Shown one piece after another: positions 1-13,239 of a stretch of 64,000 bases of DNA. The notes under the pieces are model-generated. The model was given only the letters and a program-made list of their open reading frames with translations, made no database searches and had not been told where the DNA came from. A program made the position numbers and the translations under genes. The number at the start of each line of letters is the position of its first letter. Position 1 is the first letter of the stretch. Source of the DNA: Lachnospiraceae bacterium EP-SM-12S-S03 (lineage in GTDB: Bacteria > Bacillota > Clostridia > Lachnospirales > Lachnospiraceae); the NCBI GenBank assembly GCA_020540725.1, contig JAJBSL010000011.1, forward strand, positions 1-64,000, read 5' to 3'.

Positions 1-51
1 GGCCTCCTTATGATAAAATATTTTACCATAGAAGACCTTCTAAAACATTAT

Positions 52-474
52 TTACAGAAAAAGTTTCATACTCTCCTTTTTAAATTTTTCAATCTTACTT
101 GCCGTATAGAGTGTTATTGCGAACAAGCATAACCAAATAATAATTCCTATATTTCCCTTAATACTAAATAAAGGATAGGCACTTACGGCTACGACTATCA
201 ATTCAATTAGGAAAACTACACTTATCACATTAAACTTTTTAATTGTTGCTTTTTCTACAATCTCCCTCATCTCCTTTATATCTTCTTTTATAAAATTATC
301 TAAAGACACATTGAAGATATTAGATAAAGTAATTAAACTTTTAACATCTGGACAACTTTTATTTGTTTCCCAGTTAGAAATTGTTTGTCTTGAAACAAAT
401 ATTTTAAGAGCCAGTTCTTCTTGAGAAATTTTTTGTTGTTCCCTAAATTTCTTGATTTGTAATCCAATATCCAT
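52..474 (-). CDS. XRE-family transcriptional regulator with membrane tail
   Basis: This 140-aa protein has an N-terminal helix-turn-helix of the Cro/C1 type (about residues 6-61, with the core SRQTISNWE). A short linker and two hydrophobic segments near residues 84-104 and 108-127 follow, so it is probably a membrane-anchored repressor. The start is supported by AAAGGAGAA about nine bases upstream. The promoter region holds a perfect palindrome with TGTCAAA arms overlapping a TTGACA -35 box, which suggests autoregulation. It lies beside a decayed surface-protein gene and may belong to an older mobile element. The target is unknown. The family call is firm and the role is inference. Confidence 0.85.
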   Translation of the reverse strand: MDIGLQIKKFREQQKISQEELALKIFVSRQTISNWETNKSCPDVKSLITLSNIFNVSLDNFIKEDIKEMREIVEKATIKKFNVISVVFLIELIVVAVSAYPLFSIKGNIGIIIWLCLFAITLYTASKIEKFKKESMKLFL

Positions 475-518
475 CTTGAATCTTCTCCTTTATTGTATAT
501 GAATATAGCTATTTTGTC

Positions 519-557
519 TGTCAAAAGCCTTTGACATTGCCTTTTCCCCTTGTCAAA
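519..557 (-). promoter_or_regulatory. Promoter and palindromic operator of the XRE regulator
   Basis: TGTCAAA and TTTGACA form a perfect 7-bp inverted repeat with a 4-bp spacer at 519-536. A third TGTCAAA half-site lies at 551-557. On the minus strand the inner arm doubles as a TTGACA -35 element, with a TATACA-like -10 about 19 bases on. A repressor bound here would block its own promoter. Binding by the adjacent XRE protein is inference. Confidence 0.5.
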
Positions 558-642
558 ATAGTTTTGCATGGCTTAAAACAGAACTTTTTAACTAATTATA
601 TCGGTTCCATATATAAGTTACAAGAAAAATATGGGCTCACAT

Positions 643-3114
643 TTATTTTTTCATCTGTCCCTGCGGTACATGGTTCTGAGGATTGCCTGCGTTCTGGTTT
701 CCTTTATTCTTCAACACAATATCCTCTGCCTTTACATACCAGTCCACATCTGCACCCGTATAGGTCTTTCTCGATACCGTATAGGAAATTTCCACTTTCA
801 TTTCTTCATCATCAGCGATAAAGGTATAATCATTTTCTACACGCTTTCCGTCAATGATAAGCTCGGCGTTTTCTTCCTTTAACATCTGCCAGCCTTTGAG
901 CTGGTATTTTGTGCCTTTTGTAAGTCCGTCTAATTTGACGGTATCAACGATTGTTACCTCTTTTCCTGCAAGGATTGTCTTTTCGCCGTCCTTGCTGGTC
1001 GCTGTGGTATGGATAGAGATTTCTTTTTCGTATTCATCAGTCAAAGTTCCTAAATCAATCACAAGATTATTTCTTGATACCACGATTTCAAAAGGTGGGA
1101 TAAGTTCAAAACCTTTGTTGCTGTCAGAGCGTAATTCCTCAATGATATAAGTATCATAAGGCAACGCACCTTTGCTGCCGTCTGATTCAGAAGTTCCAAA
1201 CCACACGCCGTCCTCGCTTGTTTTTCCTGCGTTGGTATTGTGCTTATGAGAAGCCCAGTCAGCAGAAGTGGAGAATTACCCGTTATCATCAGTTACCACA
1301 ACATGACTTTCTCCCGTCGTCTTGCTTGTGATCCTAAAAGGAACATCAGCAAGACGCTTGTGTGTGCCTGCACCGATTTTCACGCCCTCAATATCCCCAC
1401 GCTTAATCTGATTGTAGATAGAGTGGGCTTCGTCGGTTAAGTCCACGATTTTGCCGTTTTCTGTGATTGCAAAATCAATCGGTTTTGCACCGTCCGTCAA
1501 GTAACCGTCGGGAGCTTCACTCTCAACGATATGGGATTTTCCATAAGGTAAAAGGTCTGCGGAAGTAGAAGCGATACCCTCAAGGTCTGTATGAATAGTT
1601 TTTACGACTTCATTTTTCTTATAGGACTTGCCCTCAACCAATACCGCATTATCATTTAAGGAAATGATGTCAAAGGCAGTATCTTTCAAGGTAGCACTTC
1701 CTTGTGGTTTGGTATCGCCCGTTTCTAAATCTCGTTTCTGGATTTTCACACCGCCACGGATAACTTTATCTGATACGGAAAACTGGTTACTTCCAGATAA
1801 TACGGCAAGGTCGCCGTCCTCGGTAATCTGCGTTACATATAAGCCTTTTATCTGTCCGGACTTATCGCCAGCCTGCATATATGCACCGTCTAACAAGTAA
1901 CCGTTTGGAGCTTTTGTTTCCTCAACGGTTAGTGTTCCTAAAGGAAGCACCGCCTTACCGTCCTGCATATAGAAGCTGTCGCCAGATACTTTGTATGCGT
2001 CTGCTAATTTTGTAATATAATGGATTGTGCCGTCGCTGTCCTTTTCAGCGATTGTTTTTGTCGTCCATGTACGAGTAGCTTTTTCTGGAAGATTATTCTT
2101 GTTGTAGTAACCGTCATAATACTTCCATGTAAACTCCGCACCTGCTAGAGAAGCGTTCCCTTGTGGGTTGTCTTTCTGTGTTTCCATGTCAATTTTGAAA
2201 AGCTCAATCAAAGTGTCTGTTACTTTCGGTGTATCAGATACATTCAAGGTCGCTGTCTTTCCAGCTTCAACCTTTAAGGAATATACAGTTTTATCCACTT
2301 TATATCCTGCTGGTGCGGATAATTCCTTGATATAGACTGTGCCTACTTTTACCTCTGCAATATCTGTATTTCCATTTTTATCAGTCGCAAGGGTGGCAAA
2401 CTGTTTCGTGCAGTCCTTATCAGAAAAGACACCATAGGTTGCATCAGCGATTGAATAGTTGGTGTTGTCCTCTGTAATGCTGGCATTACTGGAAATCTTT
2501 TGCAATTTCGCATTTCCGACATTCAATTTCGCCCAGAATTGTCCCAACTCCTGCCCCTCGCCAGAGTAGATATAACCGCCACATTCATAGCGTCCTTTAT
2601 TCTCTTTGTCAAAGGCTTTTGCACCAGCGAAAACTTCAATCCTGCGTTGCCTTTGGTATTTCATCATAAGAAGCTCGCACGTTATCACATTGCCAGCCAA
2701 GATGTACGCTTAATCTCTGCCAGACAACAAGCTGTCTTAAAAGGTAATCGTGATTTCTGCTTATTCCGCTGTGGCTGTCTGTGTACTGTTTTACATATTC
2801 GATAGATAAGGCAACGTCGCTTATCTGGTCGGCACTCATACGGGTGCTTGCATCAGCTCTGGTCTTGTAGCCGTTCTTAAAATCTGTGTTAATGTCGATA
2901 CAGTAAGCGTCCTCGCCCTCAACGGTTAAATGTCCCTCATTAAAGGTAGAACCAATCGAACCGTCATTCATTACTTTTTCAACGATACCGACACGCTCTG
3001 CACTTTCCGTCCAGTATTGCTTACTTTCTGCATGAACGGGTGTAGTGGTAAAGCAGTAACGACAGTTGCAAGAGCTAAGAAGCCCGTACACAATCGTTTT
3101 AACATCTTTTTCAT
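643..3114 (-). pseudogene. Decayed TQXA/SpaA/VaFE-repeat surface protein
   Basis: Three overlapping reading frames together make one large cell-surface adhesin. The start at 3114 has GAAAGGAG upstream and begins a signal peptide (MKKMLKRLCTGFLALA). The frame breaks near 3046-3050, after which TTPVHAESK continues in another frame. A TQXA-like thioester region (EGEDAYCIDIN, LRQLVVWQ) follows. The frame breaks again near 2640-2700 before SpaA/Cna-B-like repeats (TVYIKELSAPAGYKVDK, GTLTVEETKAPNGYLLDG). A third break at about 1206-1276 precedes a VaFE-type repeat. The end at 643 has no LPXTG anchor or membrane helix, so the 3' end is also lost. Such proteins are common ICE cargo. The gene is almost certainly inactive. 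Confidence 0.8.
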
Positions 3115-3141
3115 AAATCTAATGCTCCTTTCATTTTTGGT

Positions 3142-3208
3142 AAAAAAATAGACGCTCATTTCTGAACGTCTTACATTGAAAAGGGATACTTCTTTACAAG
3201 TACCCCTT
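3142..3208 (-). promoter_or_regulatory. Leader with two hairpins, attenuator-like
   Basis: On the minus strand a first hairpin (3181-3208, arms AAGGGGTACTT / AAGTATCCCTT) is followed by a second (3150-3172, AGACGTTCA / TGAGCGTCT) running into seven T residues (3142-3148), 30 bases before the surface-protein start. An in-frame leader peptide reads through both. The pattern resembles transcription attenuators of ribosome-protection tet genes and other ICE cargo. That comparison is from memory and not verified. Confidence 0.55.
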
Positions 3209-3355
3209 AAATTCAATATTTAATTTGTTGTGTTCCCACACTCTATATCAACAACTACTGAAACATTGATATAGTTTTTTATCTCTTTATTTCTGATTTT
3301 ATCGCCCTCACTCGTAAAGATGATATGCTTGAAAAGTGCCTAAAATTAAGGATTT

Positions 3356-4726
3356 CTACATAGTTCGTCTTTGTAGCAAACACACAACTTCCACATGAAC
3401 CGTATGTACGAACTGATCAACTGCCACGCATTTCACTACTTCATACCCTCTTGCCTGCATCATCTCCAAGTCCCTTGCAAGGCTTGTCACCTTACAGGAA
3501 ATGTAAACAATTTTATCTACTCCATAATCCAAAATCTTAGGAAGTGCCCTCGGATGAATTCCATCTCGTGGTGGATCTAGCACGATCACATCCGGTTTCT
3601 CTTCAATTTCATCCAGCACCTTGAATACATCTCCTGCGATGAATTTACAGTTGGAAAGACCATTGTGCGCCGCGTTTTCCTTCGCCGCATCAACCGCTTC
3701 TTCTATAATCTCAACACCAATCACTTCTTTTGCAACCGGCGCCAACATCTGCCCGATTGTTCCCGTTCCGCTGAACAGATCGTATACTGTCAAATTGTCA
3801 ATATCTCCGATATATTCTCTTACCGTATTATAAAGAACTTCTGCACCTCCTGAATTCGGTTGGAAGAATGAAAATGGTGTAATCTTGAATTCCATTCCAA
3901 GAAGTTCTTCGTAGAAATAATCCTGTCCGCAAAGAATTCTTGTCTCATCACTCTGGACCACATCAGAAAGAGAATCATTCAGAATATGAAGAATCCCCAC
4001 AATCTTTCCTTCCAGATCAAGAGCAAGAAGCTCCTCCACGAGGGGCTGCATATCATGTTCTTCTTGTGTCGTTGTCACGAGATTTACAAGAATCTCTCCC
4101 GTCTTATCTCCTCTTCTTAGAAGAAGATGGCGGAGATATCCTACATGCTGCATCTTTTTATAATAGCTGACATTTCTTTCTTGAAAATATCTTAGTACAC
4201 AGAGAAGAATCTTCGTCATGTCTTCATGCACAAGCTTACAGTCTCCCGCTGTCAGCACATCATAGGTACTTCCTTTTTTATGAAGTCCAAGTGACAACGG
4301 ACCATCTTTATACTCATCTCCAAAGGAAAATTCCATCTTATTCCGGTAAGCAAATTCCTTCGGACTTGCCTTCACTCCTTCAAAGAGATATTCTCCGTCA
4401 ATCGCAGCATCCAGAATATCTTTCACCTGTTGTCCTTTCATCCTCATCTGATCTTCATAAGACATTGTCTGGTACATGCATCCTCCACATGCCGGAAAAA
4501 TACTACAAACGGGTTTTCTTGTCTCGAGCTGCGAATTTTCAAGCACCTCTAAAAGTCTGCCTTCCGCCTTTCCTTTTCGCAATTTATTCACACAAAATTT
4601 TATTTTCTGTCCCGGAATTCCGTTTTTTACGATTACATTTCGCCCCTCTTCCGGTACTGTCACAATTCCCTTATTTGGGAAATCTACTTTTTCAATTATT
4701 CCTTCAAAAGTCTGTCCTTTTTTCAT
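3356..4726 (-). CDS. rlmD: 23S rRNA (uracil-C5)-methyltransferase, RlmD/RlmCD type
   Basis: This 456-aa TrmA/RumA-family enzyme uses S-adenosylmethionine to methylate C5 of uridine in 23S rRNA (U1939, and possibly U747, in Firmicutes). It has an N-terminal TRAM domain (about residues 1-60). The [4Fe-4S] cysteines are at C74, C80 and C83 (CSIFPACGGC). The SAM motif is LFSGTGTIGQ, the DPPRDG motif follows, and the catalytic cysteine lies in YISCK. In this last motif the more usual CNP triplet reads CKV, while the following SLARDL is intact. Length is normal. It is followed by a gene-poor stretch and faces the pcrA group in the same direction. Target specificity cannot be read from sequence. Confidence 0.93.
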   Translation of the reverse strand: MKKGQTFEGIIEKVDFPNKGIVTVPEEGRNVIVKNGIPGQKIKFCVNKLRKGKAEGRLLEVLENSQLETRKPVCSIFPACGGCMYQTMSYEDQMRMKGQQVKDILDAAIDGEYLFEGVKASPKEFAYRNKMEFSFGDEYKDGPLSLGLHKKGSTYDVLTAGDCKLVHEDMTKILLCVLRYFQERNVSYYKKMQHVGYLRHLLLRRGDKTGEILVNLVTTTQEEHDMQPLVEELLALDLEGKIVGILHILNDSLSDVVQSDETRILCGQDYFYEELLGMEFKITPFSFFQPNSGGAEVLYNTVREYIGDIDNLTVYDLFSGTGTIGQMLAPVAKEVIGVEIIEEAVDAAKENAAHNGLSNCKFIAGDVFKVLDEIEEKPDVIVLDPPRDGIHPRALPKILDYGVDKIVYISCKVTSLARDLEMMQARGYEVVKCVAVDQFVHTVHVEVVCLLQRRTM

Positions 4727-4811
4727 CTATCATAATCTCCATTCTTTTCTTCTGTCTTTCCATTCTATCAGTTCTGCTTCCTTTTGCCAAGAATTCTATG
4801 AAAATCTCCTA

Positions 4812-4845
4812 TATAAAAAGGACGTAGCTTTCTGACCACGTCCTT
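4812..4845 (-). terminator. Rho-independent terminator
   Basis: AAGGACGT and ACGTCCTT form a stem at 4818-4845, followed on the minus strand by TTTTTATA. It lies directly after the stop of the small acidic membrane protein at 4865. Confidence 0.8.
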
Positions 4846-4864
4846 CATTCTTCATCATTCAATT

Positions 4865-5113
4865 CTAAACTTCGTCTCCGTCTCCGAAAAACTCATCATC
4901 ATCAAAATCATCCTCGAAATCTTCATCAAAGTCTTCCAAATAATCCGGTGTAAAGAAAGAATATACTGCATATGCAATTCCTGCTACTGCTGCAACCACT
5001 CCGATTACTGCAAGAATCCACAGAATAGTTGTCTTTGCTTTGTCTTCATCTTTCTTGTGTAATAATTCACTTACTTTAGATGCTGCGATAATATCCTCAA
5101 ATTTGTTGCCCAT
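4865..5113 (-). CDS. Small membrane protein with acidic tail
   Basis: This is an 82-aa protein starting at MGNKFED, chosen because AAAGGACG lies just upstream; a longer in-frame start at 5164 has no such site. It has an amphipathic N-terminus, one transmembrane helix (about residues 30-52, alanine- and valine-rich) and a C-terminus of nearly uninterrupted Asp/Glu/Phe. A second protein with the same logic (membrane segment plus acidic tract) sits at 58470. No function is recognised. The gene lies between pcrA and rlmD and ends in its own terminator. Confidence 0.7.
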   Translation of the reverse strand: MGNKFEDIIAASKVSELLHKKDEDKAKTTILWILAVIGVVAAVAGIAYAVYSFFTPDYLEDFDEDFEDDFDDDEFFGDGDEV

Positions 5114-5206
5114 AGATACACGTCCTTTCTTCTTAATATACGATAGAAATATCATTGCTATCATTATAACACCAATACTTCACTTTTACTACTAATTTAT
5201 CAGTTT

Positions 5207-7429
5207 TTATATTTTTTGCAATTTCGCAAATGTGGCAAACATTTTCTTGACACCCACGTTATCAAACTGCACCGTCACCTCATAGTCTCGTCCGCCTGCA
5301 TTCATGCCAATTACTAAACCTTCTCCAAATTTTATGTGCTTGACACGATCCCCAACATCATAACCCGGACCACCGTTCACCTTCCCAAATTGTTGAACCG
5401 GCTTCGGAGTCTGGAATGCCTTTGCATGGAAACTTTGCTTTGCCTGCATATATGCAGTCGGTTTCGGAAGCTCTATTTCTTCTTTCCGGAATTTATTTCC
5501 AGTAGAAAGAAGATGCATCGGAACTTCTTTTAAAAACCGTGACATTTTATTATACTGCGTTTCGCCATGAACCATGCGCCTTCTCGCATAAGTCATCGTA
5601 AGTTCTTGTTTTGCCCTCGTAATTCCAACATAGCAGAGGCGTCTTTCCTCCTCAATTTCCATCGGGTCATCTGCAGTAATCGTCATATAACTTGGGAAGA
5701 GACCATCTTCCATTCCGGCAAGATAAACACACGGAAATTCCAGTCCCTTGGCACTATGCAGCGTCATAAGTACAACATAGTCACTGTTTTCATCTAAACT
5801 ATCAATATCGGCAACAAGTGCTACTTCCTCCAAAAATCCACTCAGCGTAGGCTTTTCATTCTCACAGGATTCCTCGTATGCAACAATTTTATTCTTCAAC
5901 TCATCTATATTTTCCATGCGTGCTTCCGCTTCCTCATCGCCTTCTGCTGACAGATATTCTTCATAACCTATCATTTCTATGATTTCATCCATCAATCCGG
6001 CAATGCTTGTCTCCTCTGTCCGCTGTTTGAGATGCTCGATCAACGCTACAAAAGACTCCAGTTTGGAAGAAGCGCGGCCAATTCCCGGAATCAGATCCAC
6101 ACTACAAAGCGCATCATAAAAAGAAATTCCACGTTCTACTGCATTTTCCTGTACACGGTTGATTGTCGTTGCTCCAATTCCTCGTTTCGGCACATTGATG
6201 ATTCTTTTTACTGCCAGATCATCTTTTCCATTGTCCACTGTTTTTAAATATGCAAGCAGATCTTTGATTTCTTTTCTCGCATAGAAATTGACACCGCCAA
6301 CTACTTTATACGGGATATTCGCCGTCACAAACCGCTCTTCAAACATACGTGACTGCGCATTTGTCCGGTAAAGTATCGCATTCCCATGATATGTGCAGAA
6401 TCCTTTCTCTACATTTTCCCGAATATCTCCCACAATATATTCTGCTTCGTCATACGCGTTATCAAACTCCCGAAATTTGATTTTTTCACCTTTCCCGTTT
6501 TCTGTCCATAGCTTCTTGTCTTTTCTTCCTACATTGTGGCTAATGACCGCATTGGCTGCATCTAAAATATTCGACGTAGATCGATAGTTCTGCTCCAACT
6601 TAATGACCTTGGCATCTTCAAATTCCTGTTCAAAGTTCAGGATATTCTTAATATTGGCGCCGCGGAATTTGTAAATAGACTGGTCATCATCGCCAACTAC
6701 GCAAAGATTCTTATACTTGCCTGCAAGAATACTGATCAGTTTAAACTGTACCGTATTCGTATCCTGATATTCATCTACCATAATATAACGGAATCTTTCC
6801 TGATAATACTCCAGCACATCCGGTTGTGTTTCCAAAAGTTGTACTGTTTTTACAAGAAGATCATCAAAATCAAGAGCATTGTTCGATTTCAATGTTTTCT
6901 CATACTCTTCATAAACTTGTGCAATTTTCTGTTGTCTGAAATCTCCACCTGCCTGAAGTTTAAATTCCTCCGGTAGAATCATCTGGTCCTTCGCAGAAGA
7001 AATCGTATTTAAAAGTGCCCTTTCTTTAAAATTCTTCGTATCGATCTGCAAATACCGACACACATCTTTCATCACCGTTTTCTGATCATCCGCATCATAA
7101 ATAGTAAAATTATTGTCATAACCAAGTCGATCGATAAATCTTCTTAAAATACGCACACAAGTGGAATGAAATGTACTGACCCAAATACTTTCCGAACCAA
7201 ATCCCACAATGTTATCCACACGTTCCCTCATTTCTCCTGCCGCCTTATTCGTAAATGTAATGGCAAGAATGTTCCATGGATTGACCCCTTTTTCCTCAAT
7301 CAAATAGGCAATGCGATGGGTCAACACTCTTGTCTTTCCTGACCCTGCACCTGCAAGAATAAGAAGCGGTCCCTCCGTGTGAAATACGGCCTCCTTCTGT
7401 TCTGTATTCAATGTATCATATATACTCAT
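5207..7429 (-). CDS. pcrA: ATP-dependent DNA helicase PcrA (UvrD/Rep family)
   Basis: This 740-aa superfamily 1 3'-5' helicase acts in nucleotide excision repair, replication restart and removal of proteins from DNA. The Walker A motif AGAGSGKTR is at about residues 26-34, motif II is VDEYQDTN, and QNYRS and the late LMTLHSAKGLEFP motif are present. The C-terminus carries the short Tudor-like segment of PcrA (GDRVKHIKFGEGLV), which binds RNA polymerase in Bacillus. The start at 7429 (MSIYDTLNTEQ) matches the family and has AAAGGGAAAA upstream. It lies 20 bases after the cysteine desulfidase-type gene and is probably cotranscribed with it. Confidence 0.96.
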   Translation of the reverse strand: MSIYDTLNTEQKEAVFHTEGPLLILAGAGSGKTRVLTHRIAYLIEEKGVNPWNILAITFTNKAAGEMRERVDNIVGFGSESIWVSTFHSTCVRILRRFIDRLGYDNNFTIYDADDQKTVMKDVCRYLQIDTKNFKERALLNTISSAKDQMILPEEFKLQAGGDFRQQKIAQVYEEYEKTLKSNNALDFDDLLVKTVQLLETQPDVLEYYQERFRYIMVDEYQDTNTVQFKLISILAGKYKNLCVVGDDDQSIYKFRGANIKNILNFEQEFEDAKVIKLEQNYRSTSNILDAANAVISHNVGRKDKKLWTENGKGEKIKFREFDNAYDEAEYIVGDIRENVEKGFCTYHGNAILYRTNAQSRMFEERFVTANIPYKVVGGVNFYARKEIKDLLAYLKTVDNGKDDLAVKRIINVPKRGIGATTINRVQENAVERGISFYDALCSVDLIPGIGRASSKLESFVALIEHLKQRTEETSIAGLMDEIIEMIGYEEYLSAEGDEEAEARMENIDELKNKIVAYEESCENEKPTLSGFLEEVALVADIDSLDENSDYVVLMTLHSAKGLEFPCVYLAGMEDGLFPSYMTITADDPMEIEEERRLCYVGITRAKQELTMTYARRRMVHGETQYNKMSRFLKEVPMHLLSTGNKFRKEEIELPKPTAYMQAKQSFHAKAFQTPKPVQQFGKVNGGPGYDVGDRVKHIKFGEGLVIGMNAGGRDYEVTVQFDNVGVKKMFATFAKLQKI

Positions 7430-7449
7430 AGTTTTCCCTTTCAATCTTA

Positions 7450-8748
7450 TTATTGTTCTGTCATAATACGCAGTATTTCTTTGTCTGTTTCTGCCATTCC
7501 GTAAATGCCGATCCGCGCCATATTCTGAATACACTGTTCCGGACTCTCTGCACAGATTCCATCGCTTATCCGTAATGGTGCATTATGTATTGCAGTAACC
7601 GCACTCATAAGCGCAGCCGTCGATCCTGTTGCTACTTTTAAGGCACAGCCAACCTTTCCACCGTCACAAATCATGCCCGTTACTGTTCCCGCCATATTTC
7701 GAATGGCATAGCCGATCTGTGCATCTGTTCCCCCAAGCAAGTATGTAATTCCTGCAGATGCTGCTGTCGAGGAAGCCATCACACAAGAACACATCGGGGA
7801 AAGTTTCCCAATATACGCATTGATATAGCGGTTCAAAAGATGCGCTAGTGCTAAGGCACGCACTTTCTTTTCCTGTGATACGCCGATAGTATTTGCCGTT
7901 TCACTCACCGGAAGGATCACGACCAGCCCTTTTGTTCCTGCCCCCGAGCTGCTCATAGTTGGGAGCGGGCACCCATCCAAACGGCTCTCTGCTGCAGAAG
8001 TGACTTTTTCTAGAATGCGTGTAAGAAGATCATTTGACAAAATTGCTGTCCCCGCCTCTGTCCGCAGAGCATCTGCAATTCCAACTCCTGTCTTCTCTGT
8101 TTTGGAATATTGTGAAAGCTCCTCATTCATCTTCACTCCATCCAATAAGAAAAGAAGTTTCTCCTCTTGCACCTGATCTACCAACCCACGAATCTCTGCT
8201 ATCGACATATTTTTCAAATTCTCCACAAGGCTGTCATTCAGATTGCTTCCGTTTTCTTTATCCGCTTCCCAAAGCGTCTCTCCGTTTTTTTGAAGTTCCA
8301 CTATATTTGTATGTGCATCCCGGATTGTGCAGGAATACTCTGCATCTGCCGCATAAATGGTACATTTTACATACAACTTTTGTTCTTTCTCATTTAAGTA
8401 CACATGCACCATATCCTCCGCAATAAGCTTGGCAGCCTGCTCGGAAACAGAAGTTGTAATATCTTCTAAAAGTTCCAGTTTTTTCTCCGGGTTCGAAAGT
8501 ACTGCTCCCAAAGCTGCCGCATGATTCAGTCCCACTTCCGAACAATTCGGAATTCCTGCTGACATTCCGTTTTTGTAAATTCCAGCATTCACTTCCACTT
8601 CGATTCTATCTATCAGATTCTTTGACGAATCCTTCATAAGCTTTCCGGCATTCGCTGCACAAAGCGCCACGCAGACCGGTTCTGTACATCCAAGCGCCGG
8701 AACAACATCCTTTTTCAATAATTCTATCATCTGTTGTACAGTTAACAT
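7450..8748 (-). CDS. cyuA: L-cysteine desulfidase-type protein (UPF0597, CyuA/YhaM)
   Basis: The 432-aa form starts at MLTVQQMIELL, the family's usual N-terminus, with AGAGGAAAG upstream. The GCTEP motif and conserved late cysteines (CSCVMASSTA, ICDGGKVGCALK) match the serine-dehydratase-like UPF0597 family. CyuA of this family is an oxygen-sensitive Fe-S enzyme that breaks L-cysteine into pyruvate, ammonia and sulfide. The frame is open upstream to 8925, and a start at 8877 would add a protein-like 43-residue N-terminus; the promoter at 8897-8925 permits either start. The substrate is inferred from the family. Confidence 0.85.
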   Translation of the reverse strand: MLTVQQMIELLKKDVVPALGCTEPVCVALCAANAGKLMKDSSKNLIDRIEVEVNAGIYKNGMSAGIPNCSEVGLNHAAALGAVLSNPEKKLELLEDITTSVSEQAAKLIAEDMVHVYLNEKEQKLYVKCTIYAADAEYSCTIRDAHTNIVELQKNGETLWEADKENGSNLNDSLVENLKNMSIAEIRGLVDQVQEEKLLFLLDGVKMNEELSQYSKTEKTGVGIADALRTEAGTAILSNDLLTRILEKVTSAAESRLDGCPLPTMSSSGAGTKGLVVILPVSETANTIGVSQEKKVRALALAHLLNRYINAYIGKLSPMCSCVMASSTAASAGITYLLGGTDAQIGYAIRNMAGTVTGMICDGGKVGCALKVATGSTAALMSAVTAIHNAPLRISDGICAESPEQCIQNMARIGIYGMAETDKEILRIMTEQ

Positions 8749-8896
8749 TATAGTCTTTCCTCTTCCATCAAAATTTTCCCATTCTACATCCGCTTCTATC
8801 ATTTTCTCTATCGCCTTATCAGAATACAAAATTCCAAACTTATCCAACGGATTTTCTATTGTATTTTTCTTAAACATATACTCTAGCTTCACTTTT

Positions 8897-8925
8897 ATTA
8901 TTGCGTAGCTATAAGGTATTGTCAA
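8897..8925 (-). promoter_or_regulatory. Sigma-A-type promoter for cyuA-pcrA
   Basis: On the minus strand TTGACA (8920-8925) and AATAAT (8897-8902) are separated by exactly 17 bases. Transcription would begin near 8890 and read through the desulfidase gene into pcrA. Confidence 0.65.
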
Positions 8926-9002
8926 TCATTTTACGTCTCTTTACGATTATATATGTCCTTTCCAGTTGCATTCCTCCTACATGAAACGGTATTTACATAA
9001 AA

Positions 9003-9050
9003 GAACCATCGCGCCCTAGATGAGATATTCATCTAGAGCGCGATGGCTCC
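9003..9050 (-). terminator. Strong terminator after the bgl operon
   Basis: A long near-perfect hairpin (CCATCGCGC / GCGCGATGG outer arms, CTAGATGA / TCATCTAG inner arms, one mismatch) is followed on the minus strand by TTCTTTTAT. It closes the bglP-bglA transcript. The rest of the 8749-9066 gap holds the cyuA promoter and leader. Confidence 0.85.
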
Positions 9051-9066
9051 TTGCCAATTTCTATTG

Positions 9067-12371
<3,305 letters not shown>

Positions 12372-12480
12372 CTCAGCTACCCCTTTCCGTTTTTTTCACA
12401 CCGGTGCTTTATGATTTTTATTATATACATTTTTTAAAAAGTTCCTAGTACATCAGTAGTTTTAGAAAATTGTATGAATG

Positions 12481-12511
12481 AAAAAAACATGTTTCATTCA
12501 CGAAACATGTT
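12481..12511 (-). terminator. Terminator after rpiR
   Basis: AACATGTTTC and GAAACATGTT form a 10-bp perfect stem with a 6-base loop, followed on the minus strand by a T tract. It separates the regulator transcript from bglP. Confidence 0.85.
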
Positions 12512-12522
12512 GTATCTCAAAA

Positions 12523-13239
12523 TTATTCCAACCGCCTCCCTATTATTTCCAGCAAATAAAGAACAGGTACCTGTGTTGTAATATTGTATTCTTCATGAAC
12601 CAAACGCCTGCTGATAAAATAAGCCAGATTATAATCTGACATTTTTGCTAATGTACAGGACGGCTTGTTTGTAATACTGAAAAGCTTACAATTATGTTGC
12701 TTAAACCTTTCCACCATCATCAGCGTCTGCTGCGTCTCCCCGGATTCTGATAGCGCAATTACAACCGTTGCTTCCATATCCTCACGAATCGGATAGTATG
12801 GATCTTCTATATATTGACTGTATTTCCCAAGATTTGAAAAATATCTGGCACCATATTTTCCTAAAATTCCGGACGTTCCTATGCCAATAAAGATTAATTG
12901 TTTTGCCTCCAGAATTGCTTGTGCAACTTCATTAATCGTTTCTTCATATTCTGTTGACGTTACTGTATGAAAAAAACGCATAATTTCATCCACGCCATTA
13001 TCTTTTGTCTTCTCAACCCGTTTTCTATTTTCTTCTTTCAAATACATTTTAAACTGTACTTTAAATTCCGAATATCCGTCACATCCTGTTTTTTTACAAA
13101 AACGTACTATTGTTGACGTAGACACATGAACTGCTTTTGCCAATTCCCGTATGGTCATGTATTTGACTTCTTCTTTATGTTCCATCACATATCTATACAC
13201 CAACATTTCCAGTTCATTATCTTTGTACTCCCATAGCAT
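12523..13239 (-). CDS. MurR/RpiR-family sugar-responsive regulator
   Basis: This 238-aa protein has an N-terminal RpiR helix-turn-helix (about residues 20-75, VSTSTIVRFCKKTGC) and a C-terminal SIS sugar-phosphate-binding domain (about 100-235, FIGIGTSGILGKYGA). Members sense phosphosugars and switch nearby catabolic operons. Placement just upstream of bglP-bglA on the same strand suggests control of beta-glucoside use. The first codons overlap a TACTCCC repeat cluster shared with 47.6 kb, so an insertion event may have fused the gene to new upstream DNA. The start MLWEYKDNELE is unusual for the family. Confidence 0.9.
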   Translation of the reverse strand: MLWEYKDNELEMLVYRYVMEHKEEVKYMTIRELAKAVHVSTSTIVRFCKKTGCDGYSEFKVQFKMYLKEENRKRVEKTKDNGVDEIMRFFHTVTSTEYEETINEVAQAILEAKQLIFIGIGTSGILGKYGARYFSNLGKYSQYIEDPYYPIREDMEATVVIALSESGETQQTLMMVERFKQHNCKLFSITNKPSCTLAKMSDYNLAYFISRRLVHEEYNITTQVPVLYLLEIIGRRLE

